Shown piece after piece: positions 53,581 to 63,947 of a DNA stretch of 64,000 nucleotides; positions within the stretch are counted from its first letter, which is position 1; every line of letters starts with the position of its first letter. Both the position numbers and the translations under genes were made by a program. This DNA comes from Delftia tsuruhatensis NBRC 16741 (GTDB taxonomy: Bacteria; Pseudomonadota; Gammaproteobacteria; Burkholderiales; Burkholderiaceae_C): positions 119,521 to 183,520 of the forward strand of contig NZ_BCTO01000004.1 of assembly GCF_001571325.1 (NCBI RefSeq). Reading direction: 5' to 3'. The notes under the pieces were generated by a model. It was not told where the DNA came from and did not search any database. It saw nothing but the letters and a program-made list of their open reading frames with translations.

Positions 53581-55527
53581 TCACGCGAGAAGAGCGTTCA
53601 CGCGCTTGACGTAGGCGGCCGGGTCCTCGGGCATGCCGCCTTCGGCCAGCACGGCCTGGTCGAACAGGATGTTGGCCAGGTCATGGAAATGCACCGATCC
53701 GTCCAGCTTCTTGACCAGCGGATGCTCGGGGTTGACCTCCAGCACGGGGCGGGCGTCCGGCGCCTGCTGGCCGGCCTGCTTGAGCAGGCGCGCCAGCTGC
53801 AGGCTCATGCCGCCGTCCTGCACCACCAGGCAGGCCGGCGAGTCGACCAGGCGCGTGGACACGCGCACGTCCTCGGCCTTGTCCTTGAGCGCCTCCTTGA
53901 GCTTGGCCAGCAGGGGCTTGAAGGCTTCGGCCGCTTCCTCGGCGGCCTTCTTTTCCTCTTCGTCCTGCAGCTTGCCCAGGTCCACGGCGCCCTTGGCCAC
54001 GGACTGCAGCGGCGTGCCGTCGAAGTCGGTCAGGTAGCCCATGGCCCATTCGTCCACGCGGTCGGCCATCAGCAGCACTTCGATGCCCTTCTTGCGGAAG
54101 ACTTCGAGCTGCGGGCTGTTGCGCGCTGCCGTCAGGGAGTCGGCCGTGATGTAGTAGATCGCGTCCTGGCCTTCCTTCATGCGGGCCTTGTAGTCGGCCA
54201 GCGAGACCATGGCGTCTTCCTGGCTGGTGGAGGCAAAGCGCAGCAGCTTGGCGATGCGTTCCTTGTTGGCGAAGTCCTCGCCCAGGCCTTCCTTGAGCAC
54301 GGCGCCGAACTCGGCGTAGAACTGGCTGTACTTGCCTTCCTTGGCCTTGTCCTCTTCGCTGACCACGTCGGTGACGCCGTCCGTGCCTTCGCCGGCCTCG
54401 TGGCGATCGTGCTTGGCCAGGTCTTCCAGCATGGACAGCACGCGCTTGGTGGAGCCGTCGCGGATCAGGCGCACGTCGCGGCTTTCCTGCAGCAGCTCGC
54501 GGCTGACGTTCAGCGGCAGGTCGGCCGAGTCGATCACGCCCTTGACGAAGCGCAGGTAGCCGGGCATCAGCGCCTCGGCGTCATCCATGATGAAGACGCG
54601 CTTGACGTAGAGCTTGACGCCGGCCTTCTTGTCGCGGTTGTAGAGATCGAACGGTGCCTTGGCCGGAATGAACAGCAGCTGCGTGTACTCGGTGTTGCCC
54701 TCCACGCGGTTGTGGCTCCAGGTCAGCGGGTTCTCGAAGTCGTGGCTGATGGCCTTGTAGAAGTCCTGGTACTGCTCGGCCGTGATGTCCTTCTTGGGAC
54801 GCGTCCACAGCGCGCTGGCCTTGTTGATGGTCTCCCACTCGCCGGTCTTGACCATGGCGCCGGGCTGGTCGTTCTCGCCGTCCTTCCATTCCTCCTTTTC
54901 CATGAGGATGGGCAGGCTGATGTGGTCGGAGTACTTGCCGATGACCTGCTTGATCTTCCAGGCATTGAGGAACTCCTCGGCCTCGGGGCGCAGGTGCAGC
55001 GTGATGCTGGTGCCGCGCTGGGGGCGCTCGATCTGCTCGACCTCGAACTCGCCCGTGCCGCCGCTGGTCCAGCGCACGCCTTCGGAGGCCGGCAGGCCCG
55101 CGCGGCGTGTTTCCACGGTGATCTTGTCGGCCACGATGTAGCCCGAGTAAAAGCCCACGCCGAACTGGCCGATGAGCTGCGAGTCCGACTTCTGGTCGCC
55201 CGACAGCTTTTCCATGAAGGCCTTGGTGCCGCTCTTGGCGATGGTGCCCAGGTTGTCGATGGCTTCCTGCTCGCTCATGCCGATGCCGGTGTCGGCAATC
55301 GTCAGCGTCTTGGCGGCGGCGTCGAAGGACACGCGCACTTCCAGGTTGGGCTGGTCTTCATACAGCGCGGCGTTGTTCAGCGCCTCGAAGCGCAGCTTGT
55401 CGCAGGCGTCCGATGCGTTGGAGACCAGCTCGCGCAGGAAGATCTCGGGGTTGGAATACAGCGAATGCGTGACCAGGTGCAGCAGCTGTGCAACTTCGGC
55501 CTGAAAAGAATGGGTTTGCTTGCTCAT
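53581..55527 (-). CDS. htpG: Molecular chaperone HtpG (Hsp90)
   Basis: 648-residue ATP-dependent chaperone. GHKL ATPase motifs are intact: [57 protein letters not shown] and TSITLHLRP. The middle-domain arginine segment [20 protein letters not shown] and the C-terminal dimerisation domain follow. About 20-25 residues longer than E. coli HtpG, mostly in the charged linker. It is divergent from aqpZ. Confidence 0.98.
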   Translation of the reverse strand: MSKQTHSFQAEVAQLLHLVTHSLYSNPEIFLRELVSNASDACDKLRFEALNNAALYEDQPNLEVRVSFDAAAKTLTIADTGIGMSEQEAIDNLGTIAKSGTKAFMEKLSGDQKSDSQLIGQFGVGFYSGYIVADKITVETRRAGLPASEGVRWTSGGTGEFEVEQIERPQRGTSITLHLRPEAEEFLNAWKIKQVIGKYSDHISLPILMEKEEWKDGENDQPGAMVKTGEWETINKASALWTRPKKDITAEQYQDFYKAISHDFENPLTWSHNRVEGNTEYTQLLFIPAKAPFDLYNRDKKAGVKLYVKRVFIMDDAEALMPGYLRFVKGVIDSADLPLNVSRELLQESRDVRLIRDGSTKRVLSMLEDLAKHDRHEAGEGTDGVTDVVSEEDKAKEGKYSQFYAEFGAVLKEGLGEDFANKERIAKLLRFASTSQEDAMVSLADYKARMKEGQDAIYYITADSLTAARNSPQLEVFRKKGIEVLLMADRVDEWAMGYLTDFDGTPLQSVAKGAVDLGKLQDEEEKKAAEEAAEAFKPLLAKLKEALKDKAEDVRVSTRLVDSPACLVVQDGGMSLQLARLLKQAGQQAPDARPVLEVNPEHPLVKKLDGSVHFHDLANILFDQAVLAEGGMPEDPAAYVKRVNALLA

Positions 55528-55770
55528 GCAGACAGTGTCCTATGTCCTATGGGTTCACAACAGGGAAAAAATCAGCCCTCATCTCGGGTCGGCGGATGCA
55601 ATTTCAAGAGGCTGCCGCCCCTGTGGCGACGCAGGCTCTGGACGATTGTTCACTTTCTTGCCCTCTCGGCAGGCCAGGCGCAGCGCTATAACTGCGCCAC
55701 TTTCCGCCATTCGGCGGGCAGTGCGCGCAGGGCCCGGGCGCAGCGGCGGGCCTGTTTCAGGAGATTTCCC

Positions 55771-56475
55771 ATGCACAGCTCTGTTCAAAAATGGTCCGCA
55801 GAATTCCTCGGAACCCTGTGGCTGACCCTGGGCGGCTGCGGTGCGGCCGTGCTGGCCGCCGCCTTCCCGCAGGTGGGCATCGGCCTGGTCGGCGTCTCGC
55901 TGGCCTTCGGCCTGACGGTGGTCACCGGCGCCTATGCCTTCGGCCCCATCTCGGGCGGGCACTTCAACCCTGCCGTCTCCGTGGGCCTGGCCATGGGCGG
56001 GCGCTTTGCCTGGAGCGAGCTGCCGGGCTACGTCGTGTCCCAGGTGCTGGGCGCCATCACGGGCGCAGGCATTCTCTACGTGATCGCCACGGGCAAGGCC
56101 GGTGCCGACATCGGCGGCTTTGCCACCAACGGCTTCGGCACGCATTCGCCGGGCGGCTACGGCATGACGGCTGCCCTGGTCACCGAGGTGGTGATGACGG
56201 CCTTCTTCATCCTGGTCATCCTGGGCGCCACGGCCAAGCGTGCGGCAGCCGGCTTTGGCGGGCTGGCCATCGGCCTGTGCCTGACGCTGATCCACCTGAT
56301 CTCGATTCCCGTGACCAACACCTCGGTCAATCCCGCGCGCAGCACGGGCCCGGCCCTGTTCGGTCCCGAGATCGCCGTCTCGCAACTGTGGCTGTTCTGG
56401 GTGGCCCCCATCGTGGGCGCGCTGATCGGCGCCGTGATCTACAAGGCCCTGCTGTCCAATCCGGCCGACGAGTAA
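55771..56475 (+). CDS. aqpZ: Aquaporin Z
   Basis: 234-residue water channel. Both NPA boxes are present ([16 protein letters not shown] and [16 protein letters not shown]), with the arginine next to the second box that forms the selectivity filter, and six helices. Selectivity residues (H in [13 protein letters not shown] region) match AqpZ rather than GlpF. ATG 55771 follows CAGGAGATTTCCC. It stands alone between htpG and the siderophore receptor. Confidence 0.97.
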   Translation: MHSSVQKWSAEFLGTLWLTLGGCGAAVLAAAFPQVGIGLVGVSLAFGLTVVTGAYAFGPISGGHFNPAVSVGLAMGGRFAWSELPGYVVSQVLGAITGAGILYVIATGKAGADIGGFATNGFGTHSPGGYGMTAALVTEVVMTAFFILVILGATAKRAAAGFGGLAIGLCLTLIHLISIPVTNTSVNPARSTGPALFGPEIAVSQLWLFWVAPIVGALIGAVIYKALLSNPADE

Positions 56476-56714
56476 GGCCAGGCACGGGCGCAGCAGGCGC
56501 CCCGCAGCAAACCCCGGCGGCTGGCGACAGCCGCTTTTTTTTCGTCCGGCAGCAGCCGCGTTTTCATTGGACCTTTGGTGAAACACGGTTTTCGTTTGTT
56601 GCATGGCGGCAACGCGAAGGACTTTTACCCAGGGCAAACAGGCCAACTTTACGAAGCAGAAACCGAACACTAGTGATTCGCAATAACAATCCGCGGGCTT
56701 TCATCGGAGTGAAC

Positions 56715-58940
56715 ATGAGCAAAATCCAACAAATCCTCCCCCCCGCGAACCTCACCCAGCTGGCCCTTGCCGCTGCCCTGTGCCTTGCTGGCACCCCGGC
56801 CTTTGCGCAGGCCAGCACCACGCTGGGCACCGTGAACGTGACGTCTTCGACCGAAGCGCCCGTGAAGACCGACAACGCCTCCTCGGCCAAGTTCACGGCC
56901 CCGCTGGTGGACACGCCCAAGACGGTGCAGGTCATCAACGAGGAAATCATCAAGCAGACCGGCGCGACCAGCCTGCAGGAAGCCCTGCGGTCCACGCCCG
57001 GCATCACCTTCGGCAACGGCGAAGGCGGCAACCCCTCGGGTGACCAGCCCTTCATCCGCGGCATGGATGCCCAGGCCAGCACCTTCGTGGACGGCATGCG
57101 CGACATCGCGGCCGGTACGCGCGAAGTGTTCAACCTGGAATCGGTGGAGGTCATCAAGGGTGCCGATTCGGCCTATGCAGGCCGTGGCGGCGCTGGCGGC
57201 TCCATCAACCTGGTGACCAAGAAGGCCAGGAACGAGAACTTCATCAGCGGCGACGTGGGCCTGGGCACGGACAGCTACCGGCGCGCCACCATCGACGCCA
57301 ACCGCGTGCTGGGCGAAGGCGTGGGCCTGCGCCTGAACGCCATGGTGCACGACGCCGACGTTCCCGGCCGCAGCGGCCCCGAGAACAAGCGCTGGGGCAT
57401 CGCCCCCACGGTGACCTTCGGCATGGGCACGCCCACCGAGGTCTCGCTGTCCTGGCAGCACCTGCAGACCGACAACATTCCCGATGGCGGCGTGCCCTAC
57501 CTGTACACCAGCACGGCGGCCGCCGGCCTGCCCGGCGGCAGCGTGGTGCGCCCCACCTACGGCAGCAACCGCGACAACTGGTACGGCCTGACCAGCCGCG
57601 ACTACGAGAAGGAAAAGAGCGACCTGTTCACGACCACCGTCGAGCACAAGTTCACCGACACGAACAAGTTCCGCAACAGCCTGCGCTACAGCAAGTCCGA
57701 ACAGGACTACCTGTGGACCCAGCCCGACGACAGCAAGGGCAATGCCATCAACGGCTATGTGTTCCGCCGCGGCAATGCGCGCGTGGCCGACATCAAGACG
57801 CTGCAGAACCTGTCGGAATTCACGGGCAAGGCACAGACCGGCAGCGTGGGCCACAGCTACGCCTTCGGCCTGGAGCTGTCCAAGGAAAAGGCCGAGTCCC
57901 GCACCGCCGCGCTGCAGACCACCAACACCACGTGCACGGCCGCCAGCCTGTGGTGCGCCTCGCTGAACAACCCGGACAGCAGCCCGCTGTGGAACCTGCC
58001 CGTGACCCTGGGCGACCCCAGCCACAACAAGATCGACACCGTGGCGCTGTACGGTTTCGACACGCTCAAGTTCAACGACCGGTGGCTGCTCAACGCCGGC
58101 CTGCGCCTGGACCACTACAAGCTCAGCGCCTCCGGCCCCGCCGGCCGCAACACGCCGGCCTATGACCTGAGCCGTTCGGACACGCTTTTCAACTACCAGC
58201 TGGGCCTGGTCTACAAGCCGGCCACCAACGGCAGCATCTACGCCAGCCTCGGCACCTCCTCGCGACCCGGCGGCTCCATGCTGGGCAACGGCAACGAGGA
58301 CCTGGGCATCTCCACCGACCAGCTGGCCAACCTGGCGCCCGAGAAGACCCGCTCGCTCGAGCTGGGCACCAAGTGGGACCTGATGGAAAAGCGCCTGGCG
58401 CTGACCGCCGCGCTGTTCCGCAACGACGTGACCAATGCGCGCATCACCGAAAACGGCGTCACCTACATGGGCGGCAACAAGGTGGTCAACGGCGTGGAGC
58501 TGGGCTTCACGGGCAGCGTGCTGCCGGGCCTGAGCGTCTTCGGCGGCTACACCTACATGGACAGCGAGCAGAAGAACGCAGGCGCAGGCAACGTGGCCAA
58601 CGGCCAGCCCTTCCCCAACACGCCCAAGCACAGCTTCAGCCTGTGGACCAGCTACAAGCCCATGGCCAAGCTGACCGTGGGCCTGGGCATCTACGCCCAG
58701 AGCAGCGTGAACCAGAGCTACATCCGCTCCACCGTGGATGGCGGCATCGTCACCAAGGGCGCCAGCGGCTATGCGCGCTACGACGCCATGGTGGCCTACC
58801 AGATCGACCGCAACCTGACCGTGCAGCTGAACCTGTACAACCTGGGCGACAAGGTCTACTACAGCGGCGTGCGTTCGCCCCACTACGCGACCATGGCGGC
58901 AGGCCGCTCGGCCGTGGCCTCGCTCAAGTGGACGTACTGA
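56715..58940 (+). CDS. TonB-dependent catecholate siderophore receptor (Fiu/PiuA-like)
   Basis: 741-residue outer-membrane barrel. Signal peptide (TPAFAQA), TonB-box-like GTVNVTSS region, plug domain (TPKTVQVINEEIIKQTGATS, LQEALRSTPGITFGNGEGGN, VEVIKGADSAYAGRGGAGGS) and a 22-strand barrel ending in the aromatic KWTY. The plug and overall length resemble Fiu and PiuA, which take catecholate-iron and some antibiotics. No N-terminal signalling domain is present. A PiuC-type hydroxylase gene follows beyond a terminator, the usual piu pairing. Confidence 0.92.
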   Translation: MSKIQQILPPANLTQLALAAALCLAGTPAFAQASTTLGTVNVTSSTEAPVKTDNASSAKFTAPLVDTPKTVQVINEEIIKQTGATSLQEALRSTPGITFGNGEGGNPSGDQPFIRGMDAQASTFVDGMRDIAAGTREVFNLESVEVIKGADSAYAGRGGAGGSINLVTKKARNENFISGDVGLGTDSYRRATIDANRVLGEGVGLRLNAMVHDADVPGRSGPENKRWGIAPTVTFGMGTPTEVSLSWQHLQTDNIPDGGVPYLYTSTAAAGLPGGSVVRPTYGSNRDNWYGLTSRDYEKEKSDLFTTTVEHKFTDTNKFRNSLRYSKSEQDYLWTQPDDSKGNAINGYVFRRGNARVADIKTLQNLSEFTGKAQTGSVGHSYAFGLELSKEKAESRTAALQTTNTTCTAASLWCASLNNPDSSPLWNLPVTLGDPSHNKIDTVALYGFDTLKFNDRWLLNAGLRLDHYKLSASGPAGRNTPAYDLSRSDTLFNYQLGLVYKPATNGSIYASLGTSSRPGGSMLGNGNEDLGISTDQLANLAPEKTRSLELGTKWDLMEKRLALTAALFRNDVTNARITENGVTYMGGNKVVNGVELGFTGSVLPGLSVFGGYTYMDSEQKNAGAGNVANGQPFPNTPKHSFSLWTSYKPMAKLTVGLGIYAQSSVNQSYIRSTVDGGIVTKGASGYARYDAMVAYQIDRNLTVQLNLYNLGDKVYYSGVRSPHYATMAAGRSAVASLKWTY

Positions 58941-58995
58941 TCTGCTGATCGCCCCGGGCGAACGCGCAGCGGCTTGACGCTGCGCAGATCACCGC

Positions 58996-59034
58996 AAAGC
59001 CCCGCAGGCCATCGCCGCCTGCGGGGCTTTTTTG
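58996..59034 (+). terminator. Intrinsic terminator between receptor and PiuC-type gene
   Basis: AAAGCCCCGCAGGC at 58996-59009 pairs perfectly with GCCTGCGGGGCTTT at 59017-59030, followed by a T-run. It ends the receptor transcript; the hydroxylase gene 40 bp on must rely on leak-through or its own promoter. Confidence 0.9.
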
Positions 59035-59073
59035 CGGGACACTCATTGATTCCGCCCTTGAGGACCGCCTGCC

Positions 59074-59754
59074 ATGATGCTCCGCATACCCGCCCTGCTC
59101 AGCCCCGACGAAGTGCGCCAGTGCCGCCAGGCGCTGGAGCAGGCCCCGTGGCAGGACGGCCGCGCCACGGCCGGCCCCCTGGCGGCCCAGGTCAAGGCCA
59201 ACCTGCAGCTGCCGCTGGACAGCCAGGCCGGCCAGGCGATAGGCAACCTCATCCTCGACAGACTGGGGGCCAGCGCGCTGTTCATGTCGGCCACGCTGCC
59301 GCTGAAGGTGCTGCCGCCGCGCTTCAACCGCTACGAGGGCGGCGGCACCTACGGCAACCACATAGACAATGCCATCTTCACCATCCCCGGCACGGCCATC
59401 AAGGTGCGCAGCGATGTCTCCACCACCGTATTCCTCAGCGAGCCCGACGAATACGAAGGTGGCGAGCTGGTCGTGGAAGACACCTTCGGCCACCAGAGCG
59501 TGAAGCTGGCCGCAGGCGACGCCATCGTCTACCCCGGCACCAGCCTGCACCGCGTCAACCCCGTCACGCGCGGCACGCGCTACGCCAGCTTTTTCTGGAC
59601 CCACAGCCTCGTGGCCTCGGACGAGCAGCGCCGCCTCCTGTTCGACCTGGACCAGCAGATCCAGCAGTTGACGCTGCGCCACCCGGGCGACCCTGCCCTA
59701 TCCGCGCTGTCCGGCACGTACCACAACCTGTTGCGGATGTGGTCGCAGGCCTAG
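59074..59754 (+). CDS. PKHD-type Fe(II)/2-oxoglutarate dioxygenase (PiuC/YbiX-like)
   Basis: 226-residue 2-oxoglutarate-dependent oxygenase. Iron ligands are HxD in GNHIDNAIF (His, Asp) and the late His in YPGTSLHRVNPVTRGTRYAS, with Arg in the same segment for 2-oxoglutarate. The 'PKHD' family partner gene of Fiu/PiuA receptors is thought to help release or modify iron-siderophore complexes. Position directly after the receptor supports this. ATG 59074 follows a weak site. Confidence 0.93.
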   Translation: MMLRIPALLSPDEVRQCRQALEQAPWQDGRATAGPLAAQVKANLQLPLDSQAGQAIGNLILDRLGASALFMSATLPLKVLPPRFNRYEGGGTYGNHIDNAIFTIPGTAIKVRSDVSTTVFLSEPDEYEGGELVVEDTFGHQSVKLAAGDAIVYPGTSLHRVNPVTRGTRYASFFWTHSLVASDEQRRLLFDLDQQIQQLTLRHPGDPALSALSGTYHNLLRMWSQA

Positions 59755-59778
59755 TGGCACAGCCGCCAGGCAGCCGCA

Positions 59779-62190
59779 TCAGAACCTGTAGCGGGCCGTG
59801 ACCAGCACATTGCGCGGATCGCCATACACGCCCGTGCCATAGGAACCCAGGCCCGGCATATAGGTCTTGTCGAACAGGTTGTTGACGTTCAGCGTCACCG
59901 ACCACTGGCGGTCCACGTCGTAGCGCGCCATCAGGCCCACCAGCGCATAGGCACGCTGGTCGGCGCGCGCGTAGGGAGCGGCGGACTGCTGGTAGTAGGT
60001 CAGGCTCTGCCAGGCCAGCGACCCGCCCACGGTCCACTGCGGGTTGAGACGGTAGCTGGTGCTGAGCTTGAACAGGTGGCGCGGCTGGTTGGTGTTGACC
60101 GCGCTGAGGATCACGTCGGGCTGGGCCGGCGCACGCGAAGTGCGGTAGGTGTAGCCGCCGTAGATGTTCCAGGCCGGCGTGATGCTGCCCGACACCTCCA
60201 TCTCCACGCCCTTGCTGGTCACGCCGTCGATGGCCGCATAGACCTCTTCCCCGGATTGCGGGTTGGCGCTGACGTACTGCGCGGCATTGCGCTGCTGGAT
60301 GTGGAACAGCGCCAGCGAGGCGTTGAGCCGGCCGTCCAGGAACTCGCCCTTGACGCCCACTTCGCGGCTGCGGCCCGTGAGCGGCGGCAGCGGGCTGCCG
60401 GCAGCGTCCTTGTAGTAGGTCTGCGGATTGAAGATATCGGTCTGGCTGGCGTACAGCGACAGCTGGCGGTTCAGGTCATACACCACGCCCGCATAGGGCA
60501 CGGTCTTGTGCGCCACGCGCAGCGCGTTGTTCACGACGTAGCTGCCGTTCAGGCCCGTGGTGTCGTCCAGCATGTCGTACCAGCTCACGCGCGCACCCAG
60601 GATCACCGACAGATCGTCCGTGGGCCGCAGGCGCGCGGCGCCGAAGACACCCTTTTCCACGATGCGCGTCATGCGGTGGTTGCGCAGCTGGAAATCGGGC
60701 CGGGGCACCTGGCCGTCCCACTCGAAGTAGTTGCCCACGGGGCCGTAGGCATTGCTGTAGCCGGGCGCATGGCGGCGCTGGCGCGACCAGCTGGCGCCGA
60801 ACGACAGCTCATGCTCGCGCCCGAACAGCTGCAACGGCCCGGACAGCGCCGCATTCACGGCCTGCGTGGTGGCATCGGTGGGAATCTTGTTGGACAGCAT
60901 GTTGATGCCCAGGCCGCTGACCGGGTCCACCATGCCATGGGCTGCCACGCCGACCTCCACGTCGCGCGACTGGCGCAGCCGGCTGGCAGACAGGTCCATC
61001 TTCCAGCCATTGCCGAAGCTGTGCTTGAGTTCGGCAAACACGTTGGTGCTGTCGTTGTCCCAGTACGACCAGCGCGCGGCCGGGTTCAGCGAGGTGGGGA
61101 AATGCGTGCGGCTGCCATCCTTGAAGAACAGCGGGATGTGGCCGAAGCTGGCCCCGTCGGCACGCGTCTGCATGTGGTCAATGCCCAGGCTGGCCACCGT
61201 GCCCGGGCCCAGGTCGGCCTCGATGATGCCGTACAGGCTGCGCACGTTGCGGCTGTAGTCGTCCACATGGGACCTGGCGTTCTGCGCCACGGCCACCACG
61301 CGGGCGCGCACGCGGCCGTCTTCGGTCAGCGGCGCGGAGATGTCGCCCACGCCGCGCAACCGGTCATGGCTGCCGATGGCCGCCTCGGCCGAGGCCTGGA
61401 AGGTCTTGGTGGGCCGCTTGCGCACCAGATTGACCACGGCCGACGGATAGCCCGCGCCCGTGAGCAGGCCTGTGGCGCCCTTGACCACCTCCACGCGGTC
61501 ATAGATGGCGCTGTCGGCCAGCGAGGTGGTGTACTGGTTGGCCGAGTCCATGGTGTTGGGCACGCCGTCGAACTGGAAATTCTCGATGGCATAGCCGCGC
61601 GAGTAGAAGGTGGTGCGCTCGCTGTCGTTGCGGCCCACGGTGATGCCGGGCGTCTTCTCCAGCACCTCGGGCAGGCTGGTCAGGCCCTGGTCGTCCATGA
61701 GCTGGCGCGTGACCACGCTGACCGACTGCGGCGTCTCGCGCTGCGACAGGCCCAGCCGTGTGGCCGTGCTGGACTGGCGCGTGGCGTAGGAGCCCGTGCC
61801 TTCGGAGACCGCGCTGCGCTCGGCAGCGGCCGTCACGTTGACCGTGGCCAGCGTGGCGCCTGCAGCGGCAGCGGGCACCACCTGCTCCACCCGCCGCAGC
61901 GCATAGGCGCCGCTGGCCTGGCGCACGGCCTGCCAGGCGGTGCCGGCCAGCAGCGCCTCGAAGGCGCCCTCCACCGTATAGCTGCCGCGCAGGCCCGCGC
62001 TGCGCTGTCCGGCCGTCTGCTCGGCCGTGAAGATCAGGGCCACGCCGGCCTGGGCGGCCGTGCTGCGCAAGGCGGCATCCAGCGGGCCGGCAGCGACGTC
62101 ATAGCTGCGCTGGGCCTGGGCCAGCACGGCGGCGGGCATGAGCGCGATGGCCAGCGCCAGCGCGGGGCGGGGCATGAAAAGGGGTTGCAT
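59779..62190 (-). CDS. TonB-dependent receptor with N-terminal signalling domain (FpvA/FecA-type)
   Basis: 803 residues. After the signal peptide (AVLAQA), residues about 27-105 are the STN signalling domain (YDVAAGPLDAALRSTAAQAG, VALIFTAEQTAGQRSAGLRG), which contacts FecR. Then come the plug (TPQSVSVVTRQLMDDQGLTS, LPEVLEKTPGITV, VEVVKGATGLLTGAGYPSA) and a barrel ending NVLVTARYRF. Resembles ferric pyoverdine/hydroxamate receptors. Encoded downstream of fecI and fecR homologues on the same strand, so it is part of a cell-surface signalling system. Confidence 0.95.
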   Translation of the reverse strand: MQPLFMPRPALALAIALMPAAVLAQAQRSYDVAAGPLDAALRSTAAQAGVALIFTAEQTAGQRSAGLRGSYTVEGAFEALLAGTAWQAVRQASGAYALRRVEQVVPAAAAGATLATVNVTAAAERSAVSEGTGSYATRQSSTATRLGLSQRETPQSVSVVTRQLMDDQGLTSLPEVLEKTPGITVGRNDSERTTFYSRGYAIENFQFDGVPNTMDSANQYTTSLADSAIYDRVEVVKGATGLLTGAGYPSAVVNLVRKRPTKTFQASAEAAIGSHDRLRGVGDISAPLTEDGRVRARVVAVAQNARSHVDDYSRNVRSLYGIIEADLGPGTVASLGIDHMQTRADGASFGHIPLFFKDGSRTHFPTSLNPAARWSYWDNDSTNVFAELKHSFGNGWKMDLSASRLRQSRDVEVGVAAHGMVDPVSGLGINMLSNKIPTDATTQAVNAALSGPLQLFGREHELSFGASWSRQRRHAPGYSNAYGPVGNYFEWDGQVPRPDFQLRNHRMTRIVEKGVFGAARLRPTDDLSVILGARVSWYDMLDDTTGLNGSYVVNNALRVAHKTVPYAGVVYDLNRQLSLYASQTDIFNPQTYYKDAAGSPLPPLTGRSREVGVKGEFLDGRLNASLALFHIQQRNAAQYVSANPQSGEEVYAAIDGVTSKGVEMEVSGSITPAWNIYGGYTYRTSRAPAQPDVILSAVNTNQPRHLFKLSTSYRLNPQWTVGGSLAWQSLTYYQQSAAPYARADQRAYALVGLMARYDVDRQWSVTLNVNNLFDKTYMPGLGSYGTGVYGDPRNVLVTARYRF

Positions 62191-62309
62191 GGTCCTGGGT
62201 TCTCCCTGTGTTCCGATATCGAAAATCAAAGCTCTCGGAAACAAGGAAGCGCGGCGCGGGAAATCGGGTCACCCCCGGCGCAAAAAAAGCAAAAAGGAAG
62301 AAAAAAGCC

Positions 62310-63380
62310 TCAGCCGCGCGCCTGCGCAGGCTCCACCACCACCCACCAGCGCGTGCGCCAGCGCAGTTGCACGGGCAGCGCACCGGGCAGCATGGCCAGC
62401 ACGGCGTCCGTGCCGTCGATGCCGCCTTCGTCCAGCGGGAACACGCCTGAGAACCGCAGCCCGGCCACGGCCGGATCGGCGTGCAGCCAGCCGGGGCGGT
62501 AGCGGTTGAGCTCGGCCAGGAAGTCGTCCAGGCGCTGGTTGTCCACCCACAATTGGCCCCGGCTCCAGGCGTCGTCCGCGGGGCCGGCCGGCTGCACCGT
62601 GCCCCAGCCCGTGCGCGTGAAGTCCATGGCCTCGCCCGCCTGCAGGCGCCGTGCGGATGCGCCTGTGCCGGCCGGGCGCAGCTCCACGGCGCCCTCGAAC
62701 ACCGCCACGCGCGCACCTGCCTGGTTGCTGCGCACCATGAAGCGCGTGCCCAGGGCGCGCACGCGGCCGTGGGCGGTCTCCACCACAAAGGGCAGATCGC
62801 CCAGCGCACCTGCGGGATGACCGGTGGTGAACAGCGCCTCGCCGGCCAGCAGGCGCAGCCGGCGCTCGCTGCCGTCGAACTGCAAGGCCACAGCGCTGCC
62901 GGGGCCCAGCAGCATGTCCGTGCCGTCGGGCAGGCTCCAGCGGCGGCGCTGCGTGCCGGTGGAGTAGTCGGCCGCCATCTGCTGCCACTGAGGCGTGCGG
63001 CTGGCCAGCCAGCCCGCGCCCGCCGCCGTGCCCAGGCCCGCGAACAGGCCCAGCAGGCGCCGCCGCGCAGCCCGGGGAGCAGCGGACAGGCCGCGATAGC
63101 CCGCGCCACCGGCATTGAGCCCCGTCAGCGCGCCCGTGACGGCCTGCAGATGAGCCCAGGCGCGGCCATGGTCGGCGTCTTCATCGAGCCAGCGCTGCCA
63201 GCGCGCCCGGTCGGCGGCCGAGGCCTGGCCCGATTGCAGCAGCGCAAACCAGCCTGCCGCCGCCCGCGCCACGCCGGCCGGCAAGGGCCGGCCCAGCGCC
63301 TGGGGCGCCTGGATACTGCTGCCGGGTAGCGGCGTGGCGCTGGACAGGCGCCGAGGATCGGAAGGAGGCACCGGCGCCAT
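62310..63380 (-). CDS. FecR-family anti-sigma/transmembrane regulator
   Basis: 356 residues. N-terminal cytosolic helical domain with a conserved tryptophan-rich pattern (ARWQRWLDEDADHGRAWAHL), one transmembrane helix near 107-125 (RRRLLGLFAGLGTAAGAGWL), then the periplasmic FecR domain (RWSLPDGTDMLLGPGSAVAL, VRALGTRFMVRSN) and the C-terminal STN-contacting domain. It relays receptor occupancy to the sigma factor. Its ATG shares one base with the sigma-factor stop (TGATG), so it is tightly coupled; the receptor gene follows 120 bp later. Confidence 0.94.
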   Translation of the reverse strand: MAPVPPSDPRRLSSATPLPGSSIQAPQALGRPLPAGVARAAAGWFALLQSGQASAADRARWQRWLDEDADHGRAWAHLQAVTGALTGLNAGGAGYRGLSAAPRAARRRLLGLFAGLGTAAGAGWLASRTPQWQQMAADYSTGTQRRRWSLPDGTDMLLGPGSAVALQFDGSERRLRLLAGEALFTTGHPAGALGDLPFVVETAHGRVRALGTRFMVRSNQAGARVAVFEGAVELRPAGTGASARRLQAGEAMDFTRTGWGTVQPAGPADDAWSRGQLWVDNQRLDDFLAELNRYRPGWLHADPAVAGLRFSGVFPLDEGGIDGTDAVLAMLPGALPVQLRWRTRWWVVVEPAQARG

Positions 63381-63877
63381 CAGGACAGAGCCAGCACGAA
63401 GCAGCGCTCATAGCCCTGGGCCAGGTAGCGCTTGACGCTGGTCATGGACACGCCCAGGCGCGTGGCGATGTCCGCATAGCTCAGGCCTTCGAGGTGGGCC
63501 AGCAGGAAGGCCTCGCGCACCTTGGGCGCCAGCGCGTCCAGCGCCTGGTCCACGGCCTGCAGTGATTCGAGCGCGATCAGCCGCTCCTCGGGCGAGGGAG
63601 CCAGCTCGGCCGGCAGCAGGGCCAGGGTGTCGAGATAGGCGCGCTCCAGCAGCCGGCGCCGGTGCTGGCGGATCACAAGATGGCGGGCCACGGTGGCCAG
63701 GAAGGGGCGCGGCTGCTCGATGCGGCCGGCCATGCCCGAGGTGATCACGTTGACGAAAGTGTCGTGCGCGATATCGGAAGCCTCGAACACATTGCCCAGC
63801 CTGTGGCGCAGCCAGCCTTGCAGCCAGCCGTGGTGTTCGACATAGAGGGTGTGTACAGGATCGGCCGGTGCGCGCAT
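63380..63877 (-). CDS. FecI-type ECF sigma factor
   Basis: About 165 residues from ATG 63877. Region 2 (LYVEHHGWLQGWLRHRLGNV, FEASDIAHDTFVNVI, ARHLVIRQHRRR) and region 4 (ALDALAPKVREAFLLAHLEG, LSYADIATRLGVSMTSVKRY) are complete. The typical short leader before region 2 supports this start; an ATG at 63943 lies inside the candidate Fur box and would add 22 residues. Role: directs RNA polymerase to the receptor promoter when a siderophore is bound. Confidence 0.92.
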   Translation of the reverse strand: MRAPADPVHTLYVEHHGWLQGWLRHRLGNVFEASDIAHDTFVNVITSGMAGRIEQPRPFLATVARHLVIRQHRRRLLERAYLDTLALLPAELAPSPEERLIALESLQAVDQALDALAPKVREAFLLAHLEGLSYADIATRLGVSMTSVKRYLAQGYERCFVLALS

Positions 63878-63928
63878 GAAAAGACGGACGCGCCCCGGAC
63901 TGGCGTGCCGCAGCGCTGAAGCTCGTTT

Positions 63929-63947
63929 GAGAATGGTTCGCATTCTA
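63929..63947. promoter_or_regulatory. Candidate Fur box upstream of the FecI-type gene
   Basis: GAGAATGGTTCGCATTCTA matches the 19-bp Fur consensus (GATAATGATAATCATTATC) at 12 positions, with a perfect AGAATG/CATTCT inverted repeat. It lies 50 bp upstream of the sigma-factor ATG at 63877. Iron repression of fecI is usual for this system. An iron-poor promoter is therefore expected on the minus strand. Confidence 0.68.
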
